In this document: positions 1-11,495 of the stretch, piece by piece | Layout: the number at the start of each line of letters is the position of its first letter | Position numbering within the stretch: position 1 is the stretch's first letter | NCBI GenBank assembly: GCA_021442155.1 | Contig: CM038228.1 | Coordinates: 85,762,114-85,826,113 of the forward strand | Direction: 5' to 3' | DNA: 64,000 nucleotides | From: Cymbidium sinense | Lineage: Eukaryota; Streptophyta; Magnoliopsida; Asparagales; Orchidaceae | Program-made: the position numbers and the translations under genes | Notes under the pieces: generated by a model | Seen by the model: the letters and a program-made list of their open reading frames with translations, nothing else | Database searches by the model: none | What the model was told of the DNA's origin: nothing

Positions 1-669
1 CAAATCCTCAATCCCTGTAAGGCTAGAGAAGTCACTTCTGCTAATAAAATAGGCTTAGCAGTCTCCTCAGGTAAATAACTGCCATCAGACACACCCAACA
101 AAAAAGGGTCATGTAGTGCTACAGTCTCCTCAGATAGAGCATAATCTTGTAAGAAGCTCTGAATCTATGTACTCACAGGTAGTGTACCATGATCGTCTAG
201 AACATCCTGATGCCCTGAAAGTCTGGTGATAGTGGTTTAGAAGATCAATATAAATAGAAGGCATAGCTAGCCTACCTCGTCGGTCAAAATCATCTGAAGG
301 ATGCCTATGAAATAACTCCTCATTAGGTGGAACGCACACCTCGTAGCGGTAACCAAGTATCGGGAGACCTGACATAGCCTGTAAGTCCCAAAATGTAATT
401 GTCAACTCCTCCAGGCCGATCCAAAAAGTGTTACTACTAGTATCCCAGAACTCCGCTACTCCATGAACCCAAGAAGAAGGCATACCTCCAAAATCAAATA
501 AAGACACATATACTGCCTCATAAATGCTAGTTGTCCATAAAGTGTCTCTGTAAGCTAGAAAGATGTATCTAGCCCATGTGACATATCTAGGTGGAAAACT
601 AGGAATCTTGCCAATAGATGAATCTCGAAGCAAGTCTAATGAGCTTGATTGTAACTGACAGTGGCTCAA
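1..669 (-). pseudogene. Plant mobile domain (PMD, aminotransferase-like) fragment, frameshifted and truncated
   Basis: The longest open stretch (669 down to 130, 179 codons) resembles the plant mobile domain found in MAIN/MAIL-type proteins and in plant transposons. Visible landmarks are a SWVHGVAEFWD segment, then FWIGLEELTITFWDLQAMSG and a GLPILGYRYEV turn, which is the usual 'E-x-T-I/T-x-x-D-x-x-x-L-x-G-L-P' core of the family. The frame stops at 130, but another frame entering around 160-180 stays open to the window edge and continues with PMD-like sequence (SFLQDYALSEETV, then LPEETAKPILLAEVTS), so I infer a frameshift. The fragment is cut by the left edge. PMD proteins act in silencing and genome stability, but transposon-borne copies are common. 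With a frameshift and no intact start context, a transposon-derived pseudogene is more likely than a host gene. A true intron boundary at the break is the alternative. Confidence 0.72.
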
Positions 670-1731
670 AAGTCTAGACTGCCTCGTCCGCTCAAAGCTG
701 TCAGAAGCGGGCTATAAAATATCACAGTATCCAGAGCTATTGTGTTATCCAAAGAATTGTAGTCCCCATATTTTAGCTTAATGGTAGCCACCCAATTTGC
801 GGGATCCTCAAAAGCAATAAAACCTAAAGTACGTCAGGAAGCATGGAAGAGCGTGCAAAGAAACCCTGGTAAAAGTCACATCTCGTCAACATATCGGTGT
901 GCTGGTCACTTCAATCCCTGATATCAGCATCTCCATGAGGATCATGTCCATCAATCTCTGACCAAATAGCCACCTCGTTAGGCTCAGCAGATGACAGATC
1001 ATCAGGCTTTCTCCAACTGAGCATTCTCCTATCAAGTGATAAGAGAAATGATACAAAAAAATTCAAATGACAGCATAATAAAGCATCAAATAAAAAAAGA
1101 GGGAGTTATATTAAAAAGCAGTAAAAAGAAGTGTAACAAAAAAGGGAAGAAAGAAGAAAACCAAAAGGTCAACCAGTTTTCAATAAACGTGACTCGCTCC
1201 ATATGCAAATCACATTTGTTGGGGCATTTGCTGACTTCCATATAGGTTTCATAAGTCGAGTCAAGCCTACAAGTCTAATTCGACAGACTTTGAAAGTGGC
1301 TGTGCATAAATTAGGGCTCAAAATGCACTGAACGTCACCAAAAATGGTCGAAATGACCTCCGATTGATGACTGGACTTCGTCGTCATGTTTAGAATGTTG
1401 AAATTGATCAAAATATAAATATTGTATAATCTAACGAGCAACCGATCAAGCAATCGAGCTATCAATATGTTGATGCGCATATCAGGAAAGAGAAGCTACG
1501 ATGATGTCCAAACGATCTCTGTTCATGAAATTGAGTGCGTCGTTAGCTTCAAAATATCAAAATTTATTGAATAAGACTATTCACACTTAATTCAGACAAG
1601 TCTGTGTAAAAATTGAGTAATCGAAAATGATAGCGTGCATTTTGAACTGAAATTGCCCCAATTTGACGCTGACTTGAACCAAAGGACAGAAACATTAATG
1701 TCATTATGTTCGTAACATTAGAATTTAAGTA

Positions 1732-1733
<2 letters not shown>
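670..1733. other. No gene seen; probable decayed upstream part of the PMD element
   Basis: On the minus strand, 850-1020 contains short open pieces with ordinary codon texture, which could be the N-terminal side of the PMD fragment, but stops interrupt each frame and I recognise no domain. Short open frames at 1036-1245 (+) and 1169-1480 (-) are lysine-rich or compositionally biased and overlap each other, so I do not call them genes. From about 1500 the sequence becomes AT-rich and leads into the microsatellite. Confidence 0.4.

Positions 1734-1789
<56 letters not shown>
1734..1789. repeat. (AT)n microsatellite
   Basis: An uninterrupted alternating AT run of roughly 28 units. It is fully self-complementary and is a likely site of length variation between individuals. 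Confidence 0.97.
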
Positions 1790-1790
<1 letters not shown>

Positions 1791-2133
1791 CCCTATATTG
1801 AGGTCAGTGTAAAGTCCACATTAAAGTCGATTAATCAATTTAAAAATCTATTTAAAAGCCCTAAATCTAACCTAAATCCCTAAAATTGCTCAGTTCGGCC
1901 CTATTCCTTACACGCACGACCCGAACCAGCTTGTCCTATTTCTCCCTCATGCGATCAAACTGCTTCACGTGCATGGCCCGCTCCTCTTCATGGCACGAGC
2001 TCTTCCTCCCTTCACGCACATGGATCTCGCCTTTGCACTGCCACAACCACTCGGCATAAGCTTCACAACCGTTCCCACGCAAAGTTCTCCCACTTCCTTC
2101 CTATCATTCTAACTGAATGATAGGGAGTTTCGG

Positions 2134-2265
2134 CCACTTCCTTTCTCCCTTTTCTCTAAACCACAAAGGCAACCCCACTTCCTTCCTCCCTTTTCTCCAA
2201 AACGCAAAGGCAACCCCACTTCCTTCTTCCCTTTTCTCCAAACGGCAAAGGTAACCCCACTTCCC
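2134..2265. repeat. 41-bp tandem repeat, about three copies
   Basis: Three consecutive pyrimidine-rich units of about 41 bp share the elements CCCACTTCCTTC, CCCTTTTCTC and CAAAGGCAAC. The units differ by a few substitutions. The array lies in a CT-rich stretch (about 1890-2720) that resembles a plant 5' leader or LTR-derived leader, but no downstream gene could be recognised. The overlapping minus-strand open frames (2104-2443) are produced by the repeat. Confidence 0.85.
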
Positions 2266-2883
2266 TTCCACTTCTCTCTTTTTGGATTCCCCCCATCTCC
2301 TCAACTGCAAGCAACAACAAGAGAGGCACTGGATTCTCAAGCCACAAGCTCCCCTTCATTTTTTTCCCACTCAGAATCTTCCCATAAGACTTCTTCTGTC
2401 CATCTATCCAAGCCAAACGATCCTTCTCGTTGGTCTGCTTCAAGCTGTAGCCTTCCCATTCGATTCTCCTCTTCCTCCTCCACCTCGTCCCTGATCTTTT
2501 CTCTCACCATCCTTCGAGCGCCTCTGCTTCTCTAGATCCCATAAATTTGCCTAGGTAAATCCAGATTTAATTTGCATAAATGTTGTTTGGAAGGATTTAA
2601 GTTAAATCCAAATTAAATCTATTCAAATCTCAGCCCAAATAGTCCCTGCACCCCTTCCTTTTCTGTTTCTCCTCCCAATGAACACTCTTCTTTCCAATCT
2701 GAACTAAATCGTGCTCTCTTCCTCTCGTTCTCTAATCCAGAATAGGGAATAAGGTTGCAAGAAGTTGTGGATGCGTCGAAGTATAAGTTGTGGATGTGTA
2801 TGAATGTCAATGGGGAAGTTTATGTGTATATGTGTGCTTATGATTTTCTTCTACAGGTTTCAAACCCTGCTAATGCCCCCATA

Positions 2884-2939
2884 GAGCATAGCGGGTGCAA
2901 AGATGGTTGTGGTGTTGCAAGACACCACTCGCTATGCTC
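2884..2939. repeat. Imperfect inverted repeat with a nested, competing hairpin
   Basis: The outer arms are GAGCATAGCGGGTG (2884-2897) and CACTCGCTATGCTC (2926-2939), matching at 13 of 14 positions. Inside them GTGGTGT (2909-2915) and ACACCAC (2922-2928) form a perfect 7-bp stem with a 6-base loop. The last three bases of the inner arm overlap the first three of the outer arm, so the two folds exclude each other at the base. No function is assigned. It could be the foldback end of a decayed mobile element. Confidence 0.7.
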
Positions 2940-2989
2940 AATAGGGTGTATCGAGCAAGCCAAAAAAAATCGTTAGATGTCACTCCCCT

Positions 2990-5832
2990 AGCCGAAATGC
3001 TGCCGAAATTTCAACTGAATTTCAGGACTTAAACAAATTGAAATGGAAATCATCTAAACTTAAATTGAGTAAGAAAATACATGATAACTATGAAGATAAA
3101 CATTAAATCAAATAGAAATAAGTGGATAGTACTTAAAGGGAAACTAGAAAAAAAAAGAAATATTATAATAAAATAAAATACTTACTTTAAATGCAAGCAA
3201 ATTTCCTTCCTTTCTTCAAAATCTTCAAGGGCTATGAAATGTTCTCAAGCACATGATATGAAAGGCAAGATCCCCTCTTAGCTCTATTTATAGGAAAGGG
3301 AAGCAATCTTTGTGGGACTCGCTTATAATTAAACTAGCAATTAAGTATAAAGACGGATGCGACATATGTAAAATAAAGCACAACCACCTTGTTCTACGTT
3401 TGCTACCAAATCAAATGCAAGTGAAACTTAAGAAGGTTAATACCAAGCTCATAAGAGATTTACCTTAAACTTAAAGTCTAATTTTCAAATAAACATGAAA
3501 ATTAATGTGGAGTTAAGAATGAATCCAAATGGGGTTTAATAGTTCACATATGAATATGCATGTGACTATGAAGCTAGCCAATAAACATAAATATGACTAA
3601 AGCAGTATACACTGAAGTTATTATAACTTATTCCAAGTGAATCAAAAATGATTTGAATTGAACACAATCAAATTTAAGGAATTTATATGAAGCTTGATAG
3701 TCTATGTATCAGCATGATTGAGACTTCTTACAGAATAATCAATCTGTATTCAAAATAAGCTTGAATTCAAATAAGCTCATTTAGAGGAAGTACAACAGCT
3801 TGTATGAGCGAATGTCCAGCTTGAATGTTGAATGTGCAAAGATCTAACAAGTCTTTAGTGAGCATAAGCCTACCATTGAAATTTAGAAAATTCTATGAAT
3901 AAATAAAATGCAAGTAGAAATATAATATTTTGAGTGCAAATATAAATCTAATTTTGCTTCAGAACCCCACCGAATTCGCAACACATCGTATAAGTGAACA
4001 TAAGGCGTTAGTTAAGGCATTCTCAAATACACTCGCATGGGCCCTAACACTATGCTGAATGTTTAAATTCAAGTGTCTGAGGATGATGCACGGGTTGTTT
4101 CCCAGATTAGTCTTAGGACTGGGTCCGGTTAACAAAACTTAAAAATCTATTATAAGATTTTTAACTTAGTAAAATATCTAAGAAGCTAATTCTGTCATGT
4201 GACATTAGATCTAATCTTCTATCAGGAGCTAAATAGAGTTGACAGGATCTAAAGTTCTCAAATATATTCAAGTCAATCAATTAACTATCCCGATGATGGC
4301 TGTGTTGACTAGTGATTTCAACCGGAGGGGATACTTCCATCAAAATGTGATTCTAATTTCAAATCAAATTAACTTAAATCAGGTATCATTCTAAAAAAAT
4401 ACTTAAATGAAATTCAATTTGTAAAAACTTAAATCAAACTCAATCCATCCACCTTCTGCAACTGTTTATCGGAGGTAACAAATTAAGAAAACTCTATCTC
4501 ACAAAGGAGCCAATGTCAAATCAAGTATTCTGCTATGTTCACTCTCAATCAATCTCTTGCTAGTAAGGACGGCCTGTGTCCTCTGACTGCATGACTTATC
4601 CAGTAGGCTCCATAGATGATGCAGTTACGACCAAAGTCCTCTACTCGGGTGGTTTGTCCAATCAGGCTCCATTATATTATGATCATGATCGTAGCATGTA
4701 TGCTCCGCAATGGCTCTGCCCTTTGAGTTGTGAATCATAGGGCATACTTGATAGGGCAAACAACCCTCTGTTAACTAAGGTAGACTTAAACCTATCTTCT
4801 TAGACAAACATTGCCCCAGGTCTACAAGGATTTCTTGGACGACATAACCCATGTGTTACTGATAAGGATCATTCGGTCAGGTTGGGTCGACTACCTCCTC
4901 TGACTAAGTAGACTAGGGTTCCACGACACCCCGGGATGATGGAACCATGGGATCTAGATCGGGCACATCATCATTCCTTCAACCATCCGGTTTAAGCTAA
5001 AATGATGAATTTCATAATCTTAAATTCTAAAACTCCATATGCTGCTACTATACGTTACACATTAAATGACCTAATGACTAGCCTTAATCAAAAGTTCTCT
5101 CTCACTTATTAAGAGGGGTAATTAACTATAGGGGCTTGCACCGATAGGAAACCTGGAACTAGATCTAAAGTCCTCACCAAATGAGGGTAAAATCTCTAGG
5201 TAGTGTCTTATCTACTATTCGATCTGCCTTCTGAAAATTACACCGACACTTTAAATCATACTCTCTTCAATTCAACATTATCGAGAGGTCGGTGGTGAAT
5301 TTTTGGAGCCCATAATATTTAACTAATATTATGTATAGGTCCTAATGGAAATTAATGCTAAGTTACATTAAAACCAAGTTCATGATGCATATAACATAGA
5401 TTCAACCATAACAAATGAAAATAAAAATAAATCATGATTAACATTAATAATAATAATAATCAAAACAATGCTTCTATTTTCTTCCAAGTGAAATGTACCA
5501 TCCAAGCTAAGTATAAGTCTGTATTTGGACCAACCATAGATGGAAAAGAAAATTTAAATTTAGTTACATAAACAACCATTTTTATGGCATCCATAAATCA
5601 ATATAATGAATAATATGACTCATCCCAACAACCAAGAACTACCCTTATTATTTTTCATCTTGCATCCTAGGCCTTCATGTAGAATATTCAAACATTGAAC
5701 CTTGCCTCTACATGATAGATTTATCTTTCTAATCTTCATGTTTATCTCACATCATATGCAAGGCATAATGAATTGGCATATAAATTTTTAGTTACATTAA
5801 CGGAGTCCCCTATGTGTGATGGAATAATTACA
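2990..5832. other. Unclassified decayed repeat-like DNA
   Basis: No reading frame of note and no recognised domain. The base composition rises in GC between about 4050 and 5000, with no coding signal, which would fit an old LTR or solo LTR, but I could not find paired ends or a target duplication. Nothing here matches the giant-LTR family that fills the rest of the window. Confidence 0.35.
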
Positions 5833-6037
5833 TGAGTGTGCACCACCTATGATCAAAATTCACCATGCGCCACCTAAGTGCTTACTTATTGTTGAGTATA
5901 GATGCCATCCATAAGACTGTGATATATTTTCATTTTGAGTGTGCACCACCTATAATCAAAACTCACCATGCGCCTAAGTGCTTACTTATAGTTGAGTATA
6001 GATTCCATCTTTAAGACGGTGATATATTTTCATTTTG
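5833..6037. repeat. Direct tandem duplication, two copies of about 103 bp
   Basis: The segment starting TGAGTGTGCACCACCTAT at 5833 recurs at 5936, ending each time with GATATATTTTCATTTTGA. The second copy lacks three bases (CAC) after CATGCGC and has a handful of substitutions, so the duplication is not recent. Confidence 0.88.
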
Positions 6038-9000
6038 AACATTGATAATCGATAATTTAGATTTATTTAAGTACACTTTTTGTACCTAACACTATTAATT
6101 ATAGACCATGCATTAATAGTATATTGCACTTAAAATTTAATTCAGAATAATATTCCCATGTGTAGCATATGTTGAGTGGTGATGTCTTCTACACATGAAA
6201 GGTTGTCCATTAGATCATCAAAAATTAGATTTTTGTGCCACTCAATAACATTTTAGCATACTTGTATGCATCAAATATTTACTATCATGTCGTCAACCTT
6301 GCTTTTTCTTGATAAGGCCATCTCTTGCAAAAGGGTAAGCCCTCTCAACTGGAAAGGTTCTGAAATTTTTTAACCTTCTATTTTATCATCATCATCTTTT
6401 GAGTCTAAATTAAATGATTTTCTCTTTAATACATACAATTCATTATCATTTTCTTCATCTCATTCATTAATTATTGATAAATGACATATATACTTGTCTT
6501 ATGGTCACTAGTTGTTATGAATACTATTTTGTATATATAATTTCTTATTTAAAAGAAATAATTCATGTAATAGCCATACTAGCTAAGACAAATTCTTTCC
6601 CATTACCTAAAATATTTTGGAAGGGGGTTGATAACTCTATTTTGTTATTTTACATGACTGGTTCTTATGATAGCATCTAGTTTTGAAGCATGAATCAATA
6701 TTTGATTTGGTATGCCCTCATAATAAGTAGTCTAGGTGAAAATTATCTCAATATATAAAATGAGAGCATGAAAATAAACTTTGAATATCATAACTTCATG
6801 GCTATTATTGTCAACAATATATGTCGTCTTAAATCCACCACTATCTTGGTAACAAAAATATTAATTTCACTTCATTATGGTTAATTTTGTAGTTCAAGGT
6901 GTGAGAAAATATGTTGTTTAAGATCTTAAAATTGTAGGTGAGTGGCACTCAAATTAACATATTTTTTCTATTACTCTAAGTTAGTGTAAAATCCTTTGAA
7001 ATTATTGGATCATCATTGTATAATAGCTTGAATCATGCATTTCTAACCATTATAGTAAAGGCTAGTAACTCAATTTTATACTAAGTATGATAAAATGTAT
7101 CCTACTTCAGACATCCACTGCATTGATTTAAATAATTTTTTTAGAGTATTAATAATAAATAATGTCATTTTATTGTGACTTGTCTTAGCAAATTTTTCCT
7201 ACATTCTAGAACCAACTAAAATGATCTCTTCTCAATTTTGTGCATCCCATTAGGAAAATAAGATTTTGAAATGAGTTCTCATCTTTATGAAATTTATTAT
7301 TTATTATTTGAATGTGCATTTCATTAAGATAAGTAAAAATAATTTTGAATACATACATAATGTATTACTTTAGACATAGGATTCCAACTTGAGGGCACCA
7401 CCCCTTAATCAACTATCATTCATTATCCTTAAAAAGATATTATAGAATGTAGGAGCACTCTTCTTTTGCATGATAATCAGATGTAGTGGATGACAAAGAA
7501 AACCATTAAGAAGATGAGTTTATAAATATGATATCCTAAATAGTCATATATTTATGAATTTTATTTTATTTATTTGAAAATCATTTTATTTTGTAGTGAT
7601 GGTGAGTCATAGAAAAATAAAAAATAGTAAAGGATTGTTCAATCCCTTATTTTTAAATGCAAGTGTTGTTGAGTAAAGCTTATCGTGGTTGTATGTATCA
7701 TTAAACATGAAAGCATAATAAGATATTGTGGAAATTATATATTAAATTCATGAAAAGCCATAACAATCCTATAGGTGAATTTCGTAGTGAGTATGGATAG
7801 CACATCATTCAATCAGTCTACATTCAAATGAGGTACTATGTGATTTTATAGTATAAATTAGAGCTATAAAGAAATAATGCAATTTGTGAGGATTTAAGTT
7901 TAAACAGGATGTTAGATTGAGAGTGGAGTAGCACTGAAAACTCATTTATATTAAACTTATATGATGAGTTTGTTGATATATCATCTTGGAATGATAAGAT
8001 GAACAAAAATATTTTATCCAAAGCAAATTGACAAGAAATTTATAATGTTGATTTGAGTATTATAAGATATACATCCTTGCATAAACCTAACTAAAATCTT
8101 CCATATATAAGTTGCTTAACAAATGAATAAATGAACTTGCATAATAGTAGATGACTTTTATAGAGATTATATGTTTTGATACTAAAAAGGTAGCATTTTT
8201 TATTGATCTATGTATCCTTATACAATTTTTTTAATATTTAATATTATTATAGAAAAGGTAATATTGCTATATTTACTTATCTACTAAACTTTGTTATCTT
8301 AATTTTAGCAATGAAATAGTAAATTTAGAAAAATATGAAGTAGAAGCAACTTTTAGGTAATGCAATATTATGTTTGTGATGGGATGCCATAAGGCTCCTT
8401 TGTTTGGTACATGAGATATAAAGGCTTGTAAATGGGGCCATCTTGATGGTGGTTTTCTTATTTAAAACTACAAACTAAAATTATGGTACACAAAAAAATA
8501 TTTCCCTTATATTAACTTTTACATTTGATTATCTCTCATTTCTTCATTTTTTCTTATTATTATTTTTCACTATTTCTAGTTCCCCAAAGAATCTTGTCAT
8601 GTCAAAATGATATATAACTCTAGGAGTCATTATAATTGAAGTTAATGATATGAAATGTAGAATGAATTAATTATGAACATAACATAAATCAATTTAAAAT
8701 GATAAATGACAAAGTCATTTCATCAAAAGTCTAAACTCTTGTCATAAATTGTGAAAGCAAAAAAAGAAGAAAATTTATAATTCTAAGGACCAAAAAATCA
8801 GGCAAATGCTTATTAATGATTCATATGACATGAATTATGCTTTCAATCAACATTTTGTAAGAGCTATTTTATGTATGTATTATTATTTTTTCACCCATAA
8901 ATTAGCATTTTTGAAGTAATTTATTGAAGATGAGAGAGAGAAGAACATGAAATTTTTTATTTTAAAAAATCCCACATTTTTAAGGGATTTCTTGGTTTAA

Positions 9001-10143
9001 AATAGAGGTGTAATTTTTGCTAAATTGACTTGAGCTTAACTCAGCTAATTTTTGCTAAGGTTCTGTTTATCAATGTACTTAGACTTAACAAATAACTTAT
9101 TGAGCTCTATAATGCTAATGAGAGAGAAAAATAGGAGATGAAGGAGGTCATATGATATTAATAGTATTAAAGGTTCAAAGAGGAATATAATAACATTGTT
9201 GATGAAGGTGAAGGCAATGAAGCCATCCAAGATAGTGAAGGAATGCTTATGCATTTTATAGAGAAGGAGATAGGCTCATGAGGGATGGTTATATAATTTA
9301 TTAAATTTATTTTTTAAGAATATCAAGTATAATTTTAGACTCATAAATACATATATTATATTATCATATAAAAAGAGTAGGCTTAATATACCATGAAGTC
9401 AACTCATAAATAGTTTGAACTCAAGCTCACCTTTAACTCCTATTAGGCTTATTGCTTAATCTTGAATCATGAACTTAATTAACTTGAATCATAAGGCATT
9501 TAGCAAGTCCAACTCAAATAGGCTCACAAGTAGGTGCCTCATCTATGCTTTTTATTAAAAATATTTTTTAAATACATTCCATCGCATAATTCATTGTGAC
9601 TCATGTATACTCTTATTAATGAAATTAGTTTATCATCAACTAATCAAGAAAAAATAATCCAATTAATTCCCCTCCACCTCATTAAATAGCAAATTTCAAT
9701 TCATTTTTAAGGTTAGATAAAACTAAATTTAATTCATTTTTATTATGTTCATTTGCATTCTCTTTTTAATCTCTTCCTTGTAAACTCCTTCAAAGAAAAT
9801 GTAATCTAACTGGTTCTTTTTCTTATTACAAATTTAGTAGAAAAGTTAATCAAATAGAGTTAAAGTAACCATAGTATAAGCTTTTTTCACATTCAAGAAA
9901 ACATCCAAAATCCCTACAAAGGCCTAATGCAATTTCAAAATGATAAAATTTTGACATTGGGCTTAAGATTGTTGACTTTTTCTTCCTATAAAGAAATCTC
10001 AATAATAAAAAAACACAGAGTTGAATGGTTCTAATATGATCTTCTCTATCTAAAATACCTACATTAGAATCCAACTTAGAAACCTTAAATGTTTTTAAAG
10101 AGGTTTAGCTATTATCTTGACCATAAAGATATAAGAGGGAAAG
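6038..10143. other. AT-rich stretch with no recognisable gene
   Basis: About 4.1 kb of strongly AT-rich sequence with only short biased open frames on either strand. I see no conserved domain, splice structure or terminal repeats. It is probably old, heavily mutated transposon sequence forming the background into which the giant-LTR family inserted. The five bases before the first LTR (10139-10143, GAAAG) are the candidate left half of a target duplication, whose partner would lie outside the window. Confidence 0.4.
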
Positions 10144-11495
10144 TGTTGATCTCACTTTTGGAGTGAGGATTTAGTCTTCCCTTCCTAAACTTAGGGGTCT
10201 TCTAGATATTAAGATTTTCTTAGTCATAAGACACTTCTAGTAATCAAGTGAACACTTAACCTAAGCATAGAGACTTAAAAGGGTTAACCATAGGATTAGG
10301 CTATGCCTTAGGGATTAGGTTGATCTACCTATCCCATGACCTAAACCCAACCTATGTTAACCTTCTTAAACCACAACCAAATTCAATTCATATCAAACCC
10401 AAACCCAAATACAAATCAAATAATTGAACCCATGATCAAAATACCAAACCCAAACTCTGATCAACATAGCTTAAGTCCTATGATTCTTGTCCTATGGACA
10501 TAGCCTTAACCAAATTAAAACCGAAACAAACCTAAATGGTTTTCTCATAAATCAATTCAACTCTTCAATCAACAAACCAAATTCTAAACCAATCAAATCA
10601 AATCAAAGAACCAAAACTAAATAAAACTCTTTTCTAAGCCCTATGACCTACCTTCATGAACTTAGCCAAATTACCCTTCAAATCACTTCAAACTCAATTT
10701 ATTTTCTCATAAATCAATCATATCTTCAATCATATTTACAAATATAAATCAAATATACTTTTAAATCATCAAAACTAAATCAAACTAAATCAAATCCAAC
10801 CTAAGCCCTATGAACCCATCACATGGACTTAGCCAAATTACCCTCCAATTCAATCCAAAATCATTTGATTTTCTTATGAATCAATCACTTCTTCAATCAT
10901 CTTCCCAAATATGAATCAAATCTACGTTCAAATGACCAAAAACAAATCCAAAATCTCACTCAAACCCTTTTGAAGCCACATGATCTAGCTCCATACACTT
11001 AGCAAAATTCTTCAATCCAAACCCCAATCTAATGGATTTTCTCATGGATCAATCATACCTTCAATCATGTTCACAAATATAAATGAATCCTACAATCACC
11101 CCAACCAAATCAAATCAATTCAATCAAGCTTAACTTAGCCCATTTGACTTGAAATTCTCAAATGAACCAAAACTCATTCAAGTCCAAACCAATTGCAATC
11201 AAATTTATAAGACTATCCTAAATCCGTATATAAACTAAACTAAACCCAAATCAATGAAAATCAAATCAACTAGGCCTAATTGGTCCACTTGCCCAAAGTA
11301 GCCAATTTAACTTATTTGAGCCAAGTTCCAATCCTACCCAAATTGGATTGAACTAAGCCCATCAAAACCTCCCATCATAATTGAGGATCACCTTAAGATG
11401 ATCAATTATCATAAATTAGGTCAAACTAAGTAAACTTGGTCATTTTACCAAGTCAACCCCTTAACCCATATGAACCCAAACTAGCTAAAATTCAT
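10144..11495 (+). mobile_element. Giant-LTR family, + sense LTR fragment, interrupted by Element 1
   Basis: This begins TGTTGATCTCACTTTTGG and is the reverse complement of the segment that ends other copies (for example 22100-23411). It includes the landmark CATAAGACACTTCTAG and then the CCAAAT/GACTTAGCC-rich stretch that corresponds to the TTGGGTCAA-rich half on the other strand. It breaks off at 11495, exactly where a minus-sense copy begins, so about 1.35 kb of the LTR is present and the rest should lie beyond Element 1, outside this window. The orientation is opposite to Element 1. Confidence 0.8.
11491..11495. repeat. Candidate left target-site duplication of Element 1 (TTCAT)
   Basis: These are the five bases immediately before the TGTGGTGT end of Element 1. 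The matching right copy is expected after the far end of the Element 1 5' LTR, which is interrupted by Element 2, so it cannot be confirmed here. Confidence 0.35.

Noticed and set aside
2104..2443. Two overlapping minus-strand open frames with repeated GREVGLP/EKREEGSG-like segments
   Set aside because: They are translations of the 41-bp tandem repeat and show the same periodicity. There is no independent evidence of coding.
6474..10074. Several short open frames (61-74 codons) in AT-rich DNA
   Set aside because: They are short, biased to Leu/Ile/Phe/Ser, and have no recognised domain or splice context. They are expected by chance in AT-rich sequence of this length.
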